The notes below the pieces were generated by a model. The model saw only the letters and a program-made list of their open reading frames with translations, was not told where the DNA came from and searched no databases. Below, piece by piece: positions 14,159 to 16,521 of a stretch of 16,521 nt of DNA (position 1 is the stretch's first letter; each line of letters begins with the position of its first letter). The DNA is from RUG13615 sp040307715. Lineage in GTDB: Bacteria; Bacillota; Clostridia; Peptostreptococcales; Anaerovoracaceae. Location: positions 1 to 16,521 of the forward strand of contig JAWRJC010000145.1 in NCBI GenBank assembly GCA_040307715.1, written 5' to 3'. The position numbers and the translations under genes are program-made.

Positions 14159-14371
14159 AACGAGTATGCAGCTCATGCGGTAAAGTTTGCAAACAGAGTT
14201 GATAGGAAAAACTGTGTAAGCTTTGTCGATAAAAGAGGCTCTACCTATAAATACAATAAAAAAACGAATACGTTGGCGGTGATTACAAAAGACGGATACG
14301 TGGTCACATACTTTAAGCCGGCGAAAGGATATAGTTACTATCTTAGCGAGAAGAAAGGCAAGGCGAAATAA
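14159..14371 (+). pseudogene. C-terminal tip of a probable polymorphic-toxin/phage-head nuclease-like protein
   Basis: After an in-frame TAA at 14156-14158 a 70-codon frame runs to a TAA at 14369-14371. It contains no ATG, so the N-terminus is lost. Seen: EYAAHAVKFANRVDRKNCVS, then GSTYKYNKKTNTLAVITKDG, then YVVTYFKPAKGYSYYL and a basic tail. The strand pattern with a YKYN..TN.LAVI.KDG.VVTYFKP ending resembles, from memory, the C-termini of BECR-fold (barnase/EndoU/colicin E5-D/RelE-like) toxin domains on secreted toxins and phage head proteins. This is a family impression, not a search result. The stop overlaps the CPCC gene start (TAATG), the coupling expected of a toxin and its immunity gene. 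Confidence 0.5.
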
Positions 14372-14859
14372 TGATAGATCTGAAGAATTATCAGGCAATG
14401 GATTGCCCTGTTTGCGGAGAGTTTCATTTTTCAGAGTTGGATGAGTCTGATATCGAAGTATATGATTATATACAGTGCCCGCATTGCGGGTGGAAATGTG
14501 ACTTGGCACAAACACTGAATCCGAACTTGAAAAATGGCACAAATGATCAATCTCTAACCGAATATAAACAGTGGTATGAAAAACAAATCGCAGAGAATCC
14601 GGGGTATGATTTTCAGGAAGAAACATATCGTCCGCAGGAGCATAAATGCCCAGTGTGCGGAAGGCATAAGTTCTCGGATGAAGGTTCCTTTGAGACTTGC
14701 CCTCAGTGTGGATGGGTGGATGATAAGCTAATGGAAGATGAACCGGATCAGTGGGCTGGGTGTGCAAATGACCTTTGCCTAAATGATTATGTAATCAGAT
14801 ATAGGAAGCTTATCGAATTTAATCCGTCATATAAGTATTCGAAGGATGGGTTAAAATAA
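14371..14859 (+). CDS. Double CPCC-type zinc-ribbon protein (possible orphan immunity protein)
   Basis: This 162-residue soluble protein is built of two tandem CPCC-like zinc ribbons. Repeat 1 has CPVC (12-15) and CPHCGW (36-41), then NGTNDQSLTEYKQWY; an extra Cys43 follows. Repeat 2 has CPVC (93-96) and CPQCGW (110-115), then GCANDLCLNDYVIRYRKL. Each repeat therefore offers four Cys for one zinc and ends in the N-x-x-SL/CL-x-x-Y helix typical of CPCC domains. Single-domain CPCC proteins of about 80-100 residues are common; a duplicated form is less usual. It overlaps the toxin-like remnant by one base, and its A/G-rich leader (AAAGGCAAGG) could serve as ribosome-binding site. Immunity to the lost toxin is the best guess from context; no catalytic function is evident. 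Confidence 0.72.
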   Translation: MIDLKNYQAMDCPVCGEFHFSELDESDIEVYDYIQCPHCGWKCDLAQTLNPNLKNGTNDQSLTEYKQWYEKQIAENPGYDFQEETYRPQEHKCPVCGRHKFSDEGSFETCPQCGWVDDKLMEDEPDQWAGCANDLCLNDYVIRYRKLIEFNPSYKYSKDGLK

Positions 14860-14989
14860 TCACTCCCCAAAAGGCGGAATGAATGAGGGCGGAGACTATA
14901 TGTAAAGCTGATTGATTACATTTTCGTGATCACACATCAGCCGGTGTGGACTCCTCCTTCCATTTCAACGGTTCCAGCCCCCAGCTCAA

Positions 14990-15012
14990 TTCGAGCCCCG
15001 TATGCTCCGCCA
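14990..15012 (+). repeat. att copy 3 (one mismatch)
   Basis: This matches the tRNA-Ala 3' end at 22 of 23 positions; the discriminator position reads G (15009) where the tRNA has A. It is the outer border of the tRNA-derived repeats. Confidence 0.75.
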
Positions 15013-15234
15013 AATCATTTACTTCTGGTGGCATGTGTGGTATATTGCAGTTACAAAAGGCGCTGCCGATAGACGGGCAGCCCGATATCATAACAATCAT
15101 CGAATGATCGTCACCTGCCGGTGGCGGTCATTTCTGTTGCCGAGACTGTATCCGGCGATAAAGCAAGTCAGGCCGAAGCCAAGTATTCACGAGTGATAAG
15201 GATTCTAATAATATGACTTGCTGCCCACCAGTAC
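15013..15234. other. Non-coding region with structured elements
   Basis: I see no gene. A TATATT box preceded by TGG (about 15038-15046) could be an extended -10 promoter for a short transcript ending at the hairpin at 15104-15131. Between them GCTGCC (15062-15067) can pair with GGCAGC (15076-15081). Further on, AGCAAGTCA (15162-15170) and TGACTTGCT (15214-15222) form a perfect 9-base inverted repeat across 43 bases, with a smaller TCAC-GA-GTGA palindrome inside. A small structured RNA is possible but not demonstrated. Confidence 0.35.
15104..15135 (+). terminator. Hairpin, copy 1 of a repeated terminator-like element
   Basis: The 12-base arms 15104-15115 and 15120-15131 pair (two G-U wobbles) around TGCC, followed by TTCT. 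The 20 bases 15116-15135 (TGCCGGTGGCGGTCATTTCT) recur exactly at 15811-15830. The short T-run makes it a weak terminator. Confidence 0.5.
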
Positions 15235-15263
15235 AAAAAAGAGAGGCGATGCCTCTCTTTTTT
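15235..15263. terminator. Bidirectional intrinsic terminator
   Basis: GAGAGGC (15241-15247) pairs with GCCTCTC (15251-15257) around GAT, flanked by six A and six T. It closely resembles the terminator at 13888-13922, and both are preceded by CCACCAGTA. Confidence 0.82.
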
Positions 15264-15476
15264 ATTCTCATGAAGTATGAATCCGAACCCGCAGGGTGAA
15301 GAGCGCTTTCCTGATTAATTGTCTCTTACAAACCCTAACATTTGATCATAGTGCCACCGTGCTCCGCATATCCGGCAGCCGTATCTCTGCGGATAAGTCG
15401 TCGATATAACGCCTTTCCATTTATACCCGCCATCGGAGGCTGAGACCGGACCACGGCGAAAAACAACAGATCACAG
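15264..15476. other. Non-coding or decayed stretch upstream of the small membrane protein
   Basis: It begins with a degenerate repeat of 13920-13960. On the minus strand a 51-codon frame without start (15470 down to the stop at 15315) reads GGYKWKGVISTTYPQRYG followed by CRICGARWHYDQM. This is protein-like with one CxxC, but too short to name. It may be a gene remnant or chance. Confidence 0.25.
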
Positions 15477-15506
15477 AAAAGGCCATCCTTTGAAGGATGG
15501 CCTTTT
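15477..15506. terminator. Strong bidirectional intrinsic terminator
   Basis: The 12-base arms AAAAGGCCATCC (15477-15488) and GGATGGCCTTTT (15495-15506) pair perfectly around TTTGAA. The symmetrical A- and T-runs allow termination on both strands. It insulates the downstream small membrane protein gene from the att region. Confidence 0.88.
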
Positions 15507-15576
15507 GCATGATGATAAACAAAGCGGTCTTTGTGTTATACTTGGAAAAGATACGCAAAGGAAGGGGAAGACAAGT

Positions 15577-15756
15577 ATGAACAAGCAAAAGAACACCATT
15601 CTATTCAGTCTGCTCGGCAATCTGTTCGTGTTTGGACTGGTTATTTATCTGTATATGCAGGAAGGCAGAATGACTCCGGTCTATATGGGTCTTCTGGTCA
15701 TCAACGCGGTGATTTTCCTGATCAATCTGGCAGGCTTTTTTGCCGGCAGGAAGTGA
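15577..15756 (+). CDS. Small two-helix membrane protein of unknown function
   Basis: The protein is 59 residues: a short basic N-terminus (MNKQKN), a hydrophobic helix at about 7-27 (ILFSLLGNLFVFGLVIYLYM), a short polar turn with EGRM (29-32), a second helix at about 36-55, and a basic end (GRK). This is a hairpin membrane protein with both termini probably cytoplasmic. I chose the ATG at 15577 because a GGAAGGGG site lies about 9 bases upstream and the codons upstream of it overlap the terminator. The frame itself is open back to an ATG at 15490. A TTATACT box (about 15536-15542) may be its -10. No family is recognised. It stands alone between two terminators. Confidence 0.65.
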   Translation: MNKQKNTILFSLLGNLFVFGLVIYLYMQEGRMTPVYMGLLVINAVIFLINLAGFFAGRK

Positions 15757-15801
15757 AATTCCGAACGCATATTCAATCCCGCGTACAGTTTGTCACAGAT
15801 G

Positions 15802-15834
15802 GACCGTCACTGCCGGTGGCGGTCATTTCTTTTG
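15802..15834 (+). terminator. Terminator of the small membrane protein gene (copy 2 of repeated hairpin)
   Basis: GACCGTCAC (15802-15810) pairs with GTGGCGGTC (15816-15824), with one wobble, and is followed by ATTTCTTTT. It shares 20 identical bases with 15116-15135. Confidence 0.7.
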
Positions 15835-15843
15835 AATCGTTAT

Positions 15844-15871
15844 TTTCGATTTTGCTCATCTGTGGTACGAT
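15844..15871 (+). promoter_or_regulatory. Candidate promoter of the lipoprotein gene
   Basis: TTTCGA (15844-15849), 16 bases, then TACGAT (15866-15871) preceded by TGG, an extended -10 arrangement. It lies about 50 bases upstream of the lipoprotein ATG. Confidence 0.4.
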
Positions 15872-15920
15872 TCTAGTATCTTGACAACGTTCAGTATTTC
15901 AGTAAAAGGAGAACTTAAAA

Positions 15921-16521
15921 ATGAAGAAACTGATTATCCTGATCATGGTACTGCTGATGTCCGTTCCGGCACTGGCCGCATGCGGCGGAAGCAGCGATGC
16001 GGAGGCAGGCGGCGCGGAAGGCGTCTCGGTCGATTCTCTCAAGACGATCGGCGACATCATTGCACTGGACAGCGCAGACAAGCAGTGCGCTGTCTATGAG
16101 GGCAACGTAGTCTACGCATTCCAGCTCGGAGATGTTTATTATCAGGCGAGAGCGAGCATTTCGGAAGAAGATGAGCAGGCTTACTTCGATATCGACTTTG
16201 CGGACGAGGACTACGAAGAACAGCAGAATGCCATCGTGGAGTCCCTCGAGATCGAGGAGATCGTCAACCTGAACGACCAGATGCTGTCTCAGGAGGAACT
16301 GAACGCGCTCGTCGGCAAGACAGGGCAGGAACTGATGGATGAAGGCTGGACATTCAGCGGGCACGATCTGGAAGCCATGGAGTTCTGGATGGGATATGGA
16401 CCGTTCGTATACACTGTGACGTTCGATGGTGAAGTCGCGGAGGCAGACTACGAGACATTTGAAGATGAATCCGGCACAAAAGACATGACCGTCAAGTCGG
16501 TCGTTTTCTTCAGCCTCGGCG
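15921..16521 (+). CDS. Secreted lipoprotein of unknown function (3' end outside window)
   Basis: This frame is open to the window edge (200 codons seen). It starts with a lipoprotein signal peptide: MKK, a hydrophobic core LIILIMVLLMSVP, and the lipobox LAAC with Cys21 as the predicted lipidated residue. A GGSSDAEAGGAEG linker then follows. The mature part is strongly acidic, with many Glu/Asp residues. It has two repeated-looking features, a region about VYAFQLGDVYYQARA and a GKTGQELMDEGW segment. The protein would be anchored to the outer face of the membrane. An AAGGAG site (15906-15911) is nine bases upstream. GC content returns to that of the core genome. I do not recognise a named family; a ligand-binding or envelope role would be a guess. 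Confidence 0.85.
   Translation, partial: MKKLIILIMVLLMSVPALAACGGSSDAEAGGAEGVSVDSLKTIGDIIALDSADKQCAVYEGNVVYAFQLGDVYYQARASISEEDEQAYFDIDFADEDYEEQQNAIVESLEIEEIVNLNDQMLSQEELNALVGKTGQELMDEGWTFSGHDLEAMEFWMGYGPFVYTVTFDGEVAEADYETFEDESGTKDMTVKSVVFFSLG

Larger units (their letters stand above)
13886..15012. mobile_element. Second att-bounded interval (toxin tip/CPCC cargo, no integrase)
   Basis: This interval of about 1.13 kb lies between att copy 2 and the near-exact copy 3. It contains no recombinase. Its cargo is a truncated toxin-like C-terminus and an intact double CPCC protein. It is probably the remnant of an earlier integration at the same tRNA, later pushed outward by element 1. No GAACAC arm repeats are seen near copy 3, which suggests a different integrase specificity or strong decay. 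Confidence 0.5.

Noticed and set aside
13920..14192. Minus-strand frame of about 90 codons after att copy 2
   Set aside because: Its C-terminal end reads through a repeated non-coding module that follows the tRNA-derived repeat, a common source of spurious small proteins. There is no ribosome-binding site.

Overview
The window looks like a chromosomal segment of a GC-rich anaerobic Bacillota of the class Clostridia. The reasons are a FabK-type enoyl-ACP reductase in a compact fab operon, an AddB (not RecBCD) recombination subunit, AzlCD, CCA-encoding tRNA genes with sigma-A-like promoters, and strong AAGGAG ribosome-binding sites. Genus cannot be fixed from the sequence alone.

Layout. (1) Positions 2-6161: a co-directional type II fatty-acid synthesis operon. 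It contains the C-terminal part of an AMP-forming acyl-CoA synthetase, a HAD phosphatase, fabK, fabD, fabG, fabF and fabZ, with overlapping or closely spaced genes. No acpP, fabH or acc genes are present where many Clostridia carry them. (2) Positions 6166-9624: addB, four bases after fabZ. It has an intact nuclease and four-cysteine Fe-S signature but an eroded N-terminal P-loop, and addA is not next to it. (3) Positions 9691-10745: azlC-azlD, a branched-chain amino-acid exporter pair. (4) Positions 10783-11050: a promoter, tRNA-Thr(CGT), tRNA-Ala(GGC) and a terminator.

(5) Positions 10993-15012: an accessory region of visibly lower GC inserted at the 3' end of tRNA-Ala. The last 23 bases of the tRNA gene recur exactly at 13863-13885 and with one mismatch at 14990-15012. 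The first interval (about 2.87 kb) holds one intact tyrosine integrase reading toward the tRNA, with TTGAACAC-type repeats beside both ends as likely integrase arm sites. Its cargo is only gene scraps: a 5'-truncated minus-strand frame, the C-terminal piece of a second integrase, and a one-TRD HsdS fragment. The second interval (about 1.13 kb) holds the C-terminal tip of a probable polymorphic-toxin-like protein. Its stop codon overlaps the start of an intact double CPCC zinc-ribbon protein, a plausible orphan immunity partner.

(6) Positions 15013-16521: mostly non-coding sequence with several hairpins and terminators, then a 59-residue two-helix membrane protein and the start of a secreted lipoprotein that runs off the window.

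The main points of interest are the tRNA-Ala triple att array, the toxin-tip/CPCC remnant, a hidden frame upstream of the integrase, and the P-loop-less AddB. No complete novel defence system is visible. The accessory region reads as layered remains of several integrations.
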